Positions 7,495 to 17,028 are shown, numbered from the stretch's first letter. The stretch is DNA of 64,000 nt from Myxococcales bacterium (GCA_016707895.1 JADJGV010000011.1:248001-312000), one strand, 5' to 3'. Numbers and translations are program-made. The notes: generated from the sequence alone by a model not told the origin.

Positions 7495-8646
7495 TCAGTA
7501 GCGCTGCGTCTCCTCGCGGCGGGTCTGGTGGTCGCAGCCGACGCAGCGGCCGGTCCAGGTCCGGCTGCGGCCGCCGGTTCGACGGCCGTCACGGTCGACC
7601 CCGTCGAACATGATCTCCGCGGGCGGATCTTCGGCCAGGAGGTGCGCGCCGCACCGGTCGCAGCGGCGGAAGGTCTTGCCGGCGAACGGCGCGGCAGGCG
7701 CGACCGTCGCGGCGGCGCGCAAGATCGCCCGGGCGAGCGCGGTCGCGTCGGCGGGGCGCGCGGCGGGGTCGGCGGCGCGGGCCGCGGCCACCAACTCGGC
7801 CCACGCCGGCATGTCGGCGTGGTGCGGCGGCTCGCGGAGCGTCGCGGCGAGGAACCCGGCCAGCGCGAACACGTCGGCGCGCGGCGTGGCTGGGCCGCCG
7901 GCGCGCTGCTCGGGTGCCAGGTGCTCGGCATCGCCGTCCGGCGGCGAGGGGTGTCGGTAGGGACCGTCGGCGGCGGCGGACGCCGGCACCGCGGCGGCGA
8001 AGCACGGGCCACCGTCGCGGGCCGCGCCGGGCAGCAGGTGCCACGGGTCGAGCGCGCCGTGGGCGCCCCCGGCGGCGTGCAGCCGGCCGACTCGCTCGCA
8101 CAGCGCGTGGACCGCGGCGGGCGAGTCGACCATGAACCCGGGCGTCAGCGCCGGGACCCAGGTCCCGCGGCGCGGCGCCAGCGCCCAGGCCAGGACCGGC
8201 GTGCCGTCGACGTCACGGAGGAGCTCGACCTCGGCGATCACGCCGCCCTGCACATGCGCGGCCGACGAGGCGGCGCCATAGGCCGCGAGCGCGTCGTCGT
8301 CGAGGGGCCGGCGCTCGAGGCGATCGAGCACACCCGCCTCGGTGTCGTAGCGGGTGCCCCAGGGCACGTCGCCCAGTCGCCGGAGCAGCCGATGGCGGCC
8401 GATCGTGGTCCCCACCTGCGGATCGGCCGGGTCGGGCGTCCACGCCGGCGGCGGCGCGGGTGGCGGTGCCGGTGCGGCCGGCCGCGCGCGCGCCGTCCTG
8501 AGCACGACCGCCAGCGCGAGCACGGCGAACAGCGTCAGCATGACGACCAGGCCGAACACCGCGGCCGCCGCCAGCCGCGGCAGGTGGCCCATCGCGACGA
8601 CGCCGGCCGCGGCGAGGACAGCGAGCACGACCGGGATCGCGATCAT
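7495..8646 (-). CDS. Membrane-anchored protein-kinase-like protein (pseudokinase) with C-terminal zinc ribbon
   Basis: Encodes 383 aa from the ATG at 8646. The first 50 residues hold two closely spaced hydrophobic segments, then a Pro-rich linker and a kinase-like fold beginning at GTTIGRHRLLRRLGD. The catalytic loop is degenerate: where HRDLKPEN is expected the sequence reads HGALDPWHLL, so the catalytic Asp and metal-binding Asn are missing. The APE segment is kept as LAPEQRAGGP, followed by ADVFALA. The C-terminus contains CDRCGAH and CVGCDH, a probable zinc ribbon. It is therefore probably a catalytically dead kinase acting as scaffold or sensor. It is encoded divergently, 105 bp from another pseudokinase gene with the same HGA motif. 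Confidence 0.75.
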   Translation of the reverse strand: MIAIPVVLAVLAAAGVVAMGHLPRLAAAAVFGLVVMLTLFAVLALAVVLRTARARPAAPAPPPAPPPAWTPDPADPQVGTTIGRHRLLRRLGDVPWGTRYDTEAGVLDRLERRPLDDDALAAYGAASSAAHVQGGVIAEVELLRDVDGTPVLAWALAPRRGTWVPALTPGFMVDSPAAVHALCERVGRLHAAGGAHGALDPWHLLPGAARDGGPCFAAAVPASAAADGPYRHPSPPDGDAEHLAPEQRAGGPATPRADVFALAGFLAATLREPPHHADMPAWAELVAAARAADPAARPADATALARAILRAAATVAPAAPFAGKTFRRCDRCGAHLLAEDPPAEIMFDGVDRDGRRTGGRSRTWTGRCVGCDHQTRREETQRY

Positions 8647-8751
8647 CCTCCACCGTCTCGCGGGTCGCGCCACCGCACGAGCGTACACACGGGACGAGCG
8701 CCCGCGCGCATTGATCGCGCGGGCGCGAACGAAAGAGGGCACGATCTACCC

Positions 8752-10206
8752 ATGGCCGAGTCGTCAGCGCCGGCGGGGCACCGCCACTGGGTCACGCTGG
8801 AGGATCCATACGACCGCGACGCGTACCGGCTGGGTCCGTTCCCCACGCTCACGGCCGCGCTCGAGTTCTGCGACGCGCACAACGGCGCGCAGCTGAAGGC
8901 GCCGCCGGCGCCGCTCGACGACGCGTTCGCGCCGACGGCGGTCGGCGTGTGGTCGCTGGCCACGTGCGCGGGCTACGAGGTCGGCGCGCGCTTGCGCGCC
9001 ATGCTGCGTGATCCGTCGACGATCCCGCGCGACGACGCCGCCACGCTCCAGGCTCGCCACGGCGCGCGCACCGAGACCGACTGGCGCCTCGACCGGGTCG
9101 CCGCGGCGACGGTCGACCGCTGCTGGTGCGCCGAGCTCCGGGCCGGGGTCGCCCCCGCCGCGACCGAGGATCAGCTCGAGGGCTACCTGCGCCACCACCT
9201 CCGGCCCGACGGCCGGCTGCCCGACACCCAGCCGAGCGGAGGCTCGCTCGATCTCGGCCGCTGCGCTTGGTGTGAGGGCACCGTCGCGCACCTCATGGTC
9301 GAGGTCGAGGAGCTCGAGACGATCGTCCACCACTACTACACCCCGATCAGCGCGGCCGAGCGCGCCGCGCTCGCGGCCGCGACCTACGAGGCGTGGGCCG
9401 CAGATCGCCCCGGGATCTACTCGGCCCGCACCCACGCGCGCGCGTACCGGCGCGCAACGATCGGCACGGCCCGCCTGCAGGGCTGGTCGCCGGCCGACGC
9501 CGCCGCGCCGGCGCAGGCCGAGGTCCAGGGCTGGTTGTTCGAGGCCGAGCGCGGCGACAGCCGGTTCTTCGTCCCCGACGACGGCTTCGTGGTCGTCGGG
9601 CGCGACCCGGGATGCGACGTCTGCGTGCTCAACGACGACGTCGCCGCGACCGCGCTGCTGGTCGATGGCATCAACGGCAAGGTCAGCGTCGACCAGCTCA
9701 GCCCGACGCCGCTGGCCATCAACGGGGTGCGCGGCACCGCGACCGAGCTGCAGGACGGCATGCGCCTGCGCCTCGCGATCGACGTCGAGTACCGGACCAC
9801 GCCGTTCGCGGGCACCCGCCTGCGCCACCGCGCGCTCCGCGCCGACGACGTGCGCCGGTTCGCGTCCGCGCTCGGCGCTCAGCTCGCGGCGCTGCACGCC
9901 CAGGGCCTGGTCCACGGCGCCATCACGCCCGACCAGGTGCTCGTCGATCACGCCGGCCACCCCTGGCTGCTGGTCCATCGACCCGCGCGGGCGGGGGCCA
10001 GCGCGGCCGACGCAGATCCCGAGCACCAGGCGCCCGAGCTCCGGGCCGGCGGCCCGCTGACGGCCGCCGCCGACGTGTACGCGCTCGGGACGCTGCTCGT
10101 CCCCGCGCTGCGCGACACCGCGACAGACCTTGGGCTGGTGGCGTTCGTCGGTCAGCTCATGCAGCACGATCCGTCTGCGCGGCCCGCCGCGTGGACGCTG
10201 CGGTGA
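8752..10206 (+). CDS. FHA-like plus pseudokinase C-lobe protein
   Basis: Encodes 484 aa from the ATG at 8752, the first plausible start after the divergent promoter gap. The N-terminal 250 residues are unrecognised but contain two CxxC-like pairs (RCWCAE and GRCAWCEG). At about 265-340 there is an FHA-like segment (VVVGRDPGCDVCVLNDD). The C-terminal third resembles a kinase C-lobe: LVHGAITPDQVLVD replaces HRDLKPEN, and QAPELRAGGPLTAAADVYALGTLL is the APE/helix-F region. The catalytic Asp is absent and no N-lobe with VAIK is seen, so it should be inactive. The shared HGA/APEL(Q)RAGGP pattern with the divergent neighbour suggests the two are related and may work together. Confidence 0.65.
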   Translation: MAESSAPAGHRHWVTLEDPYDRDAYRLGPFPTLTAALEFCDAHNGAQLKAPPAPLDDAFAPTAVGVWSLATCAGYEVGARLRAMLRDPSTIPRDDAATLQARHGARTETDWRLDRVAAATVDRCWCAELRAGVAPAATEDQLEGYLRHHLRPDGRLPDTQPSGGSLDLGRCAWCEGTVAHLMVEVEELETIVHHYYTPISAAERAALAAATYEAWAADRPGIYSARTHARAYRRATIGTARLQGWSPADAAAPAQAEVQGWLFEAERGDSRFFVPDDGFVVVGRDPGCDVCVLNDDVAATALLVDGINGKVSVDQLSPTPLAINGVRGTATELQDGMRLRLAIDVEYRTTPFAGTRLRHRALRADDVRRFASALGAQLAALHAQGLVHGAITPDQVLVDHAGHPWLLVHRPARAGASAADADPEHQAPELRAGGPLTAAADVYALGTLLVPALRDTATDLGLVAFVGQLMQHDPSARPAAWTLR

Positions 10207-10227
10207 GCCGCCGACGGGGACGCTGGT

Positions 10228-13020
10228 TCACGCCTCGGCGTCGTCCGTCGCCTCCTCCGCGTCTTCCTCCGCTTCGTGGTCCTCGTCCGCGGCCTCTTCC
10301 TCCGCACGCACGTGCGCCCGCGGGTCGAGGTTGGACTCACCCGCGGTGAACGCGGCCGCGGCCCGCGCGACGATCGCCTGCGCCAGCGTCGCGAACGTCG
10401 AGGTCGCTGACGGCGGGGGCTCATCGTACGGCGGGCCCTGGGTGTGGGCGAACGCGGTCGCGACCACGATCACCTCGGCGTCGGCGCGGCCGACCGCGGC
10501 GACCGCGGCCGCCGGCGCCGGCCACACCGTCGCCGCGGGATCGCGCAGCAGCGCGCGCACCCGCGCCACCTGCGCTGGCGCGCCGTCGATCTTGGTCCAG
10601 TAGTCGGGCAGCTCGCACAGCCCGGCGTCGGCGGGGTCGGCGGCGTAGCGCTCGCCGAGCGCGTGGCCGAGCTCGGTCAGCGCCACCGCGGCGTCGGCCT
10701 TGAGCCCGCACGGCAGATCGTCGGCGTAGGCGTAACGCTGGATCTTCAGCGTGCCGCCGTAGCCCTCGAGGCGCTCGATCACCACCACCCAGTCGTCGCC
10801 CGCGACGGCCCGCGCGGCGATCAGCCGCAGCGCGTGGTACTCGCGCGACGGCCCAGCGCCGGTCGCGAAGCGCGGCCACGCGTCGTCGTCCTGGGCCGCC
10901 CAGTGGTCGAGGCAGGCCAGCACGTGCGATGGCGCCAGATCGGCGATCAGCCCCGCGCGCGCGTAGAGCTCGCCCGCGGTCGCCGCGCCCAGCGCGTCGC
11001 GCAGCCAGCCGAACACCCGCCGGGCCTGCGGCGCGCCCCAGGTCTGCAGGAACGCCAGCGCCGCCGCGTCGCCACCGGCGGCCAGCCGCCCGAGCTCGAC
11101 GAACCCGACCTGCGGGTGGGCCGCGACCCACGCCGCGAACAGCGCGCTGGCCTGTTCGTCGGGCGTGCCGCTGCCCCCGGCCTCGTCCCAGCCGGTGGTG
11201 TCCCAGACGAAGCGGAACCCGGCCGGCGTCCCGACCGCCAGCACGGTGGTGCGCAACAGCGGCGTCGGCGCGGCGATCACGCCATCGGCGCGCGCGCGGC
11301 TGGCCACGATCGCCAGCGCGCCGTCGCCGTAGCGCTCGGCCAGCGCGCGGTTCGCGGCCGCCGAGCGGGGCCCGTCGGCCAGGTCGAGGCGCCCGAACAC
11401 CGCGGCCGCGGCGGCGGCGGTCGGCAACGACAGGAGCGCCGCCCACACGCGATCGTGATCCCACACCCAGGCGTCGCCGACGTAGCGGCCCTCGCCGCGG
11501 GCCAGCGACGTCGCGGTCGCGCAGATCGCCTGCGCCTCCGCGAGCGGCATCAGCCCGCGATCGTCGACCGCCTCCCCCGCCTGGCGCATCGCCGCCGCGA
11601 CGAAGCCGGCGCTGGTGTCGACGTGGTACTCGGTCCACGGCAGCGCGAACTCGCTCGCGCACACCGCGTGCAACCGCCAGTCGAGGTTGGAGTCACCGGG
11701 CTCGAACCGCGCCGGGTCGCGGGCGATCACCGCGTCGATCAGCGATCGCATCACCGGCGACTCGGCCACCCCGATCTGCCACGGGTGCTCGTCCTCGTCG
11801 GCGGCCGCGTAGCACGGGTGCTGGTACGCGTCGGCGACGAACAACACCTCACCGTCGGGCAGGCCGCTGGCCCCCAGCGCCTCGTCGGCTGGTGGCCAGT
11901 AGCAGCCGGGGTGCTCGGCGAGGTACGCGCGGATCGCGATGGCGCGCGCCGACCAGCTGCCGTGCTCGGTGTTGCGCCCCGGCCGCAGGTCGTGGCGCGC
12001 GAAGATGGACTCGTCGATGCGCAGCGCGCCGGCCGGCCCGGTCGCGATCGATCCGCGGAACACCGGCGCGTCGTCCTCGCCGGCCAGCTCGAAGTCGAGG
12101 CCGTGGAACTGATCGAAGTCGAGCCCGTTGGTCGTGTACGGGCCGTAGGCGTAGCGCGCGATCTGGAACATGTCGGGGTCCGAGCCCTGCATGCGCTCGA
12201 ACACGATCGCCCAGCCGTCGCCCTGGGGCGCGCGCACCGCGATCACCCGCTGGCCGAAGTACTCGAGGCGCCCGTCGACGTTGGCGTGGAACACCGGCCA
12301 CGACTGCTCGCTGGCGGCCCCGAGCTCGGCCAGGATCGCGTCGATCGACACCGCCGTCGGCAGGTCGAGCGCGGCGACCAGCCCGCCCTCGCCCACCGCC
12401 GCCAGCCGCGCCGCCACGTCGGTCGGGGCCTTGGCCGCCAGCGCCCGCAGCGCCGCCGCCGCCCGCGCCGAGGTCCGCGCCCGAGCCGCCAGCCGCGGGT
12501 ACGCGACGTCGGGGTGCCGGCGGGTCCACGCCAGCACGAGGTCGAGCGCCGCCGCGTCGAGCGCCGCGCGATCGTCGGGCACCGGCGCGCGGCTGAACAC
12601 CCACGCGGTCATCGACCCGCCGTCGGCGAGCACGCCGTCGACGTCGAGGAGGAGGTCGAGCGCGCCGGGGTCGTCGAGCTCCATCACGCACGGCAGCACG
12701 CACCACGGGTGGTTGGTGAGCACGCCGTTGCCGACCCGGGTGCGCAGCCACGCCAGCGCGCCGGCACCATAGCGCTCGACGAACGCGACGTTGGCCTTGC
12801 CGCGCGGCGGCATCTGCCAGTCGAGGTGCGCGGCCGCGGTCGCCAGCTCGGCGCCGTCGCCCAGGCTGCACAGCGCGGCCCACACCGCGTCGAGGTTGTC
12901 GCGATCGACCACCGTCGTCGCGGCGATCGTGGCCCGCGCCTCGGCCAGCGGCACCAGGCCGCGCTCGTCGAGCGTGGCGGGGTCGCGGTCGGCGTCGCTG
13001 ATGGCGCTCTCGAGTGACAT
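10228..13020 (-). CDS. Large protein made of two related halves, unknown function
   Basis: Encodes 930 aa. The start ATG at 13020 is preceded by AGGAG with 7-base spacing. The protein is an internal tandem duplication. Each half opens with GL(V/M)PLAEA, has a conserved Asp/Leu-rich helical region with RYGxGALA, continues with a segment ending VIAxRAxxGDxWxxxxER, and closes with GESNLDxRxH. The first half ends near nt 11680 and the second near nt 10330. It ends in a very acidic tail (repeated EE/DE). No signal peptide or membrane segment is visible, so it is probably cytoplasmic. The fold is not recognised and no catalytic motif stands out. It lies beside FHA and pseudokinase genes but is transcribed separately. 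Confidence 0.75.
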   Translation of the reverse strand: MSLESAISDADRDPATLDERGLVPLAEARATIAATTVVDRDNLDAVWAALCSLGDGAELATAAAHLDWQMPPRGKANVAFVERYGAGALAWLRTRVGNGVLTNHPWCVLPCVMELDDPGALDLLLDVDGVLADGGSMTAWVFSRAPVPDDRAALDAAALDLVLAWTRRHPDVAYPRLAARARTSARAAAALRALAAKAPTDVAARLAAVGEGGLVAALDLPTAVSIDAILAELGAASEQSWPVFHANVDGRLEYFGQRVIAVRAPQGDGWAIVFERMQGSDPDMFQIARYAYGPYTTNGLDFDQFHGLDFELAGEDDAPVFRGSIATGPAGALRIDESIFARHDLRPGRNTEHGSWSARAIAIRAYLAEHPGCYWPPADEALGASGLPDGEVLFVADAYQHPCYAAADEDEHPWQIGVAESPVMRSLIDAVIARDPARFEPGDSNLDWRLHAVCASEFALPWTEYHVDTSAGFVAAAMRQAGEAVDDRGLMPLAEAQAICATATSLARGEGRYVGDAWVWDHDRVWAALLSLPTAAAAAAVFGRLDLADGPRSAAANRALAERYGDGALAIVASRARADGVIAAPTPLLRTTVLAVGTPAGFRFVWDTTGWDEAGGSGTPDEQASALFAAWVAAHPQVGFVELGRLAAGGDAAALAFLQTWGAPQARRVFGWLRDALGAATAGELYARAGLIADLAPSHVLACLDHWAAQDDDAWPRFATGAGPSREYHALRLIAARAVAGDDWVVVIERLEGYGGTLKIQRYAYADDLPCGLKADAAVALTELGHALGERYAADPADAGLCELPDYWTKIDGAPAQVARVRALLRDPAATVWPAPAAAVAAVGRADAEVIVVATAFAHTQGPPYDEPPPSATSTFATLAQAIVARAAAAFTAGESNLDPRAHVRAEEEAADEDHEAEEDAEEATDDAEA

Positions 13021-13215
13021 GGCAGCTCCTGGCAGGTCGTCCGCGCAGGCAGAGCCGCGCCGCGACCGGATGTGACCGCCGCGACGTCGATTCCCCTGCG
13101 CCCCATGCTACCGAGCCCCCGCCGCCGCGGCCAGAGCGCCGCCGGGTCGCGAGCGCCACGGTGATGCCGTTGCGCTCGAGGTCGCTGGCCAGCCCGGTTG
13201 ACCCCGAGCGGCGGG

Positions 13216-14136
13216 TCACCCCCGATCGAGCACGCGCAGCTCGATCTGCCCCAGGCCCAGCCGCAACTGACGGGTCTTGGAGCGTCGCTCCACGAGGCCC
13301 GCCGCGTCGGCCACGCCGTGGCCAGCGAGCGCCGTGCGGGCTCGGTGGATCATGATGTAGATGTGGTTGTCGGTCGTGCGCAGCATCTCTAGCAGCTCGT
13401 CCTGGCGGATCCAGCCCTGCTCGCCCTCGGGCATGCGGGCCGCCTGATCGGCCAGCCGCCGGCGGGCGAGCAACAGCAGCAAGTAGTGATGCGCCCGGGC
13501 GCCCAGGTCGAGGTGCTGGTCGCCGCACCGCGCGACGGCCTCCACGTACTCCTCGTCGCGGCTGTACGCGAGCTGCAGGCGCAGGCGGCCGAGGGCCAGC
13601 GCCGACGGATCGTCCTGCCAGGTGCCCGGCTCGGCGTCGGGCAGGTGCAGCCGCCACGGCACGCCGTCGGCCAAGACCAGGATCTCACGATCCTCGACGG
13701 GGCGCACGCTGCCTTGCTGCTCGGTGACCCAGGCGCCGTCGGCGCGATAGACGGCGTGTTCGGGCGCGTCGGGCCCGGGTAGCACCAGGTACCCGCCCTC
13801 CGCGATCCGCTGGCGATCGGCGTTGACCTCGACCGCCATCAGGCGGGGCGGCGCCGCGTCATCGAGCACCCAGGCCTCGTCCTCCCGCCCGAACACCAGG
13901 CGCGCGCCAGCCACCACGACCGCCTGGGCCCCGACGTCGAGGCGCCGCCCGTCGAGCGAGGTGCCGTTGCGGCTGCCGAGGTCGCGGACCAGCCAGTCGG
14001 CGCCGTTCCACTCGAGCAGCGCGTGCCGGGACGAGACGTCGCGCCCGCGCGACACGAGGTCGCAGCTGCGCGACCGACCGACGAGACATCGCGCCGGCAG
14101 CTCTCGTCGAGCGGTGGTTGAGGCGACCGTGCCCAC
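13216..14136 (-). CDS. FHA domain protein with C-terminal wHTH-like region
   Basis: Encodes 306 aa from the GTG at 14136. The N-terminal FHA domain (residues about 15-90) has the full phosphothreonine-binding signature: GRSRSCDL, SSRHALLEW, LGSRNGTSLDG. The middle region has an alternating strand pattern. The C-terminal 110 residues contain helices ending in a possible winged-helix (LLEMLRTTDNHIYIMIHRARTAL), similar in layout to transcriptional regulatory C-terminal domains in FHA-wHTH proteins of Myxococcota. It is divergent from a Ser/Thr kinase gene only 67 bp away, so it may read that kinase's phosphothreonine output. FHA identity is secure and the DNA-binding role is inference. Confidence 0.85.
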   Translation of the reverse strand: MGTVASTTARRELPARCLVGRSRSCDLVSRGRDVSSRHALLEWNGADWLVRDLGSRNGTSLDGRRLDVGAQAVVVAGARLVFGREDEAWVLDDAAPPRLMAVEVNADRQRIAEGGYLVLPGPDAPEHAVYRADGAWVTEQQGSVRPVEDREILVLADGVPWRLHLPDAEPGTWQDDPSALALGRLRLQLAYSRDEEYVEAVARCGDQHLDLGARAHHYLLLLLARRRLADQAARMPEGEQGWIRQDELLEMLRTTDNHIYIMIHRARTALAGHGVADAAGLVERRSKTRQLRLGLGQIELRVLDRG

Positions 14137-14142
14137 GGCACG

Positions 14143-14148
14143 ATCCTA
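14143..14148 (-). promoter_or_regulatory. -10 box of a leaderless transcript (FHA gene)
   Basis: On the minus strand TAGGAT is followed by six bases (CGTGCC) and the GTG start at 14136. Confidence 0.5.
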
Positions 14149-14203
14149 GACCAGGATCGAGCTTCCGACCGCGGCGTGTCCGCGGCTATGCTGGGGTGAA
14201 CCG

Positions 14204-15715
14204 ATGGGGGACCGGGTACCAACCGCGAGCACGTTCGACGCGCCCGCAGTGCTCGAGGGGGACCCCGCCGGGCCGCGCGACGCGACCGCCGGCGAGTTGC
14301 TCGGCGTCGGCGCCCGGATCGGTCGCTACGTCATCGAGGCTCACGTCGGCGCGGGCGCCATGGGGCGGATCTACGCGGCCCACGATCCCGAGCTCGATCG
14401 CAAGGTCGCGATCAAGCTCCTCCGGGCCGAGCGCGACGACGAGGTCGGCCGCGATCGCTTGCTGCGCGAGGCGCGGGCCCTGGCCCGGCTCGCGCACCCC
14501 CACGTCGTGGCGGTCTTCGACGTCGGCGCCGTCGGCGATCGGGTGTTCGTGGCGATGGAGTACGTGGCGGGGACGACGCTCACGCAGGTGCTGGCGCGGC
14601 GCCGCCACGCCTGGCGCGAGGTGCTGGCGCTGCTGACGCCGGTCGCCGCCGGCCTCGCGGCGGTGCACGCGACCGGTCAGGTCCACCGCGACGTCAAGCC
14701 CGACAACATCATGCTCGGCGACGACGGGCGCGTGCGGCTCATGGACTTCGGGCTCGCCTGCGTCCCCGCGCCCCACGATCCAGACATCGCGCTCGAGGCC
14801 ACCCAGCCCGGTCGTGGCCACGCGCTCGACCCGGCGCCGCTGACCCAGACCGGGATGTGGATCGGCACGCCCCCGTACATGGCACCGGAGCGGTGGCGTG
14901 GCGACGCCGCCGACGCCCGCAGCGATCAGTTCGCCTTCTGCGTGACCCTGTGGGAGGCGCTGTACGGGTGCCGGCCGTTTCCAGGGCGAGGGCTGGCGGA
15001 GCTGGAACGGACGATCACCGGCGGCACGGTCTCGCCCCCGCCCGGCACCGGCGACGTCCCGCGCTGGCTGCAGCGGGTGGTCGCGCGCGGGCTCGCCGTC
15101 GATCCCGCCGACCGCTATCCCAGCATGGACGCGTTGATCGAGGCGGTCGGGCGCGGGCGGCGCTGGGCACGCGCGCGATGGATCGCCGCCACGCTCGGCC
15201 TCGCGGTCGCGGCGACGGCGGGCATCGGCTTCGCCGCGACGCGGGCGCGCCCACCCCGCCAGATCCCGCCGCTCCCCGCCCCGCTCGCGCATTGCGAGGC
15301 CGACGAGGTCTGCATCAAGAACTGGTTCCCGGTGCCGGTGTGCGGGCGCGCCGATGGGGACGCGGCCGGTGAGAGTCGACCGTGCACGCCCGGATCGGAC
15401 GACCCGTGTCCCGGCCGCGAGGTATGCGTGGCCGTCCGCGACTCGGGCCGATGCCTGCCGGTCTGCGAGGTCCAGGACGATCGACCGGCATGCGCGCCGG
15501 GTTGTTACAACCAGCAGTGCGCCGGCAAGTTCGACTTGTGCTCGCGCGAGGTGGGCGCCTGCCGCCCGGTCCCCTGTACCACCGACGCAGACTGCGTCAG
15601 CGTCGGGGCCTGCGACTTTCCCTTGCGCGGCGGGGCCGGGTTCCGCTGCGACGCCTCGGCCGGGCTGTGCGCACGCGCAGGATCCAGCGACGGACGGTCG
15701 GCGCCCGCACCGTAA
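14204..15715 (+). CDS. Receptor-like Ser/Thr protein kinase with Cys-rich ectodomain
   Basis: Encodes 503 aa. The kinase domain (about 40-310) is intact: Gly loop VGAGAMG (48-54), VAIK with Lys71, HRDVKPDN (161-168), DFG at 181-183 and APE in YMAPERW. A single membrane helix is at about 327-346. The remaining 155 residues are predicted periplasmic or extracellular and carry about 20 cysteines in short CxxxxxC steps (for example CEADEVCIK, PGCYNQQC), a disulfide-rich ligand or stalk module common in myxobacterial lipoproteins and kinases. It is likely a sensor kinase for an envelope or external signal. It is divergent from the FHA gene and followed, 83 bp later, by a secreted collagen-like protein. 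Confidence 0.92.
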   Translation: MGDRVPTASTFDAPAVLEGDPAGPRDATAGELLGVGARIGRYVIEAHVGAGAMGRIYAAHDPELDRKVAIKLLRAERDDEVGRDRLLREARALARLAHPHVVAVFDVGAVGDRVFVAMEYVAGTTLTQVLARRRHAWREVLALLTPVAAGLAAVHATGQVHRDVKPDNIMLGDDGRVRLMDFGLACVPAPHDPDIALEATQPGRGHALDPAPLTQTGMWIGTPPYMAPERWRGDAADARSDQFAFCVTLWEALYGCRPFPGRGLAELERTITGGTVSPPPGTGDVPRWLQRVVARGLAVDPADRYPSMDALIEAVGRGRRWARARWIAATLGLAVAATAGIGFAATRARPPRQIPPLPAPLAHCEADEVCIKNWFPVPVCGRADGDAAGESRPCTPGSDDPCPGREVCVAVRDSGRCLPVCEVQDDRPACAPGCYNQQCAGKFDLCSREVGACRPVPCTTDADCVSVGACDFPLRGGAGFRCDASAGLCARAGSSDGRSAPAP

Positions 15716-15798
15716 GGACGCGGTAATGGCGCGCGGCCCCACCGAGGCGATAGGTAGGAGGCCGCTCGTCGTCCACCCACGCCTCGGAGAACAGATCC

Positions 15799-17028
15799 AT
15801 GAAGTTCAATCGTCGTCACGCGTTCCTCGCCGTCGGCGCCCTCGGCCTGACCGGCTTCGTCGGTGGCGCCTGGGCCGTCATCGCGCCCGGCAACGCCGGG
15901 TTCCCGGCGGCCGACGGCAAGTTCTACGCCTGCCTCGATACCAGCTCGCGGCGGATCCGCATGGTCGACCCGGCGAGCTCGCTGCGTCGAGACGAATGCC
16001 AGGCCGACGAGATCCTGATCTCGTGGAACCAGATCGGACCCACGGGGCCCGCGGGCGTGCCCGGTGCACAGGGACCGGCGGGCCCGGACGGTGCGGCTGG
16101 TCCGCAAGGGCCGGCCGGGCTCGACGGCGTGGCCGGGCCGATGGGCCCGATGGGCCCGGGGGGCGTCCCCGGTCCCCAAGGGCCGGCGGGTCAGGACGGC
16201 GCGCCGGGACCCGTGGGCGCGACCGGAATGACCGGTGCCGTCGGGCCGATGGGGCCGATGGGGCCGATGGGGTTCGCCGGTCCCCAGGGTGCCGACGGCG
16301 CGGTCGGCGCGCAGGGGCCCAGGGGCCCAGCCGGCGTCGACGGTGCGCCGGGTGCACAAGGACCTGCGGGCCCGCAGGGCATCGCCGGCGTCGCCGACGG
16401 CGCGCAGGTGATCCTCAACGGCAACGCGGCGCAGGCCGGCGACTTCAACATCACCGGCACGGGCACGATGGCCAGCGCCGTGATCAACGGCGGTCAGCTG
16501 CGACTCGGTGACCAGGACCTGACCGCGGCCGCGCTCCAGACCCTGGTCGCCGGCGGCAACGCCGACGCGCTGCACACCCACGCCGGCGCGGCCAACCCCT
16601 GGGTCCAGGTGACCACGTGGGCCACGCCGCTCTCCGACATCGTGGCTGTCATCGGCCAGTACCCGCCCGTTCAGTACCAGTGGGGGATCGAGGTCGATCG
16701 TCAGGTGCTGGTGGCGGGCGCCGTCAATGCGAGCTTCACCCCGGTCGTGCCGATCGCGTTCAGCGGGCTATTCGACTCGCCCACCGGGACCGCCGGATTC
16801 GCGTTGAAGAGTGACGAGTTCCTCGCGGACGAGTCCACCGTCGACGACTTGGTGGCGAACCCCGTCTTCGTGACGGCCCACAGCCGCTCCATGTACCAGC
16901 CCGCCCGGACGTGCGCCAACGTGGCCAACGGGCTCTACTACGCCTTCTGGAGGAAGTTGCCGAACGGGACCACCGAGCGCTACGACGAGGGTTGCGGGGG
17001 CCTGACCTTCTACGTCCGCAGGCTGTGA
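15799..17028 (+). CDS. Secreted collagen-like (Gly-X-Y repeat) protein
   Basis: Encodes 409 aa. A GGAGA ribosome-binding site lies 8 bases before the ATG at 15799. The signal peptide has a basic start (MKFNRR) and a hydrophobic core ending near GAWAVIA. Residues 80-196 (nt 16036-16386) are 39 uninterrupted Gly-X-Y triplets rich in GPM, GPA and GPQ, the signature of a collagen triple helix. The globular part before it has two Cys (residues about 42 and 68). The 210-residue C-terminal domain is a probable trimerisation or binding head. Bacterial proteins of this kind form rods on the surface. It is followed with 4-base overlap by a C39-like peptidase, so the two are translated together. Confidence 0.92.
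   Translation: MKFNRRHAFLAVGALGLTGFVGGAWAVIAPGNAGFPAADGKFYACLDTSSRRIRMVDPASSLRRDECQADEILISWNQIGPTGPAGVPGAQGPAGPDGAAGPQGPAGLDGVAGPMGPMGPGGVPGPQGPAGQDGAPGPVGATGMTGAVGPMGPMGPMGFAGPQGADGAVGAQGPRGPAGVDGAPGAQGPAGPQGIAGVADGAQVILNGNAAQAGDFNITGTGTMASAVINGGQLRLGDQDLTAAALQTLVAGGNADALHTHAGAANPWVQVTTWATPLSDIVAVIGQYPPVQYQWGIEVDRQVLVAGAVNASFTPVVPIAFSGLFDSPTGTAGFALKSDEFLADESTVDDLVANPVFVTAHSRSMYQPARTCANVANGLYYAFWRKLPNGTTERYDEGCGGLTFYVRRL
16036..16386 (+). repeat. Collagen Gly-X-Y repeat tract
   Basis: This is the coding repeat for 39 consecutive Gly-X-Y triplets. It includes a perfect nucleotide-level triplication of a 9-mer reading GGGCCGATG/GGGGCCGAT around 16240-16270, showing slippage-type growth. Confidence 0.9.

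Noticed and set aside
16036..16386. Collagen tract as eukaryotic contamination
   Set aside because: It is flanked in frame by a bacterial signal peptide and SD, has the same base composition as neighbours, and is coupled to a bacterial-type peptidase gene.
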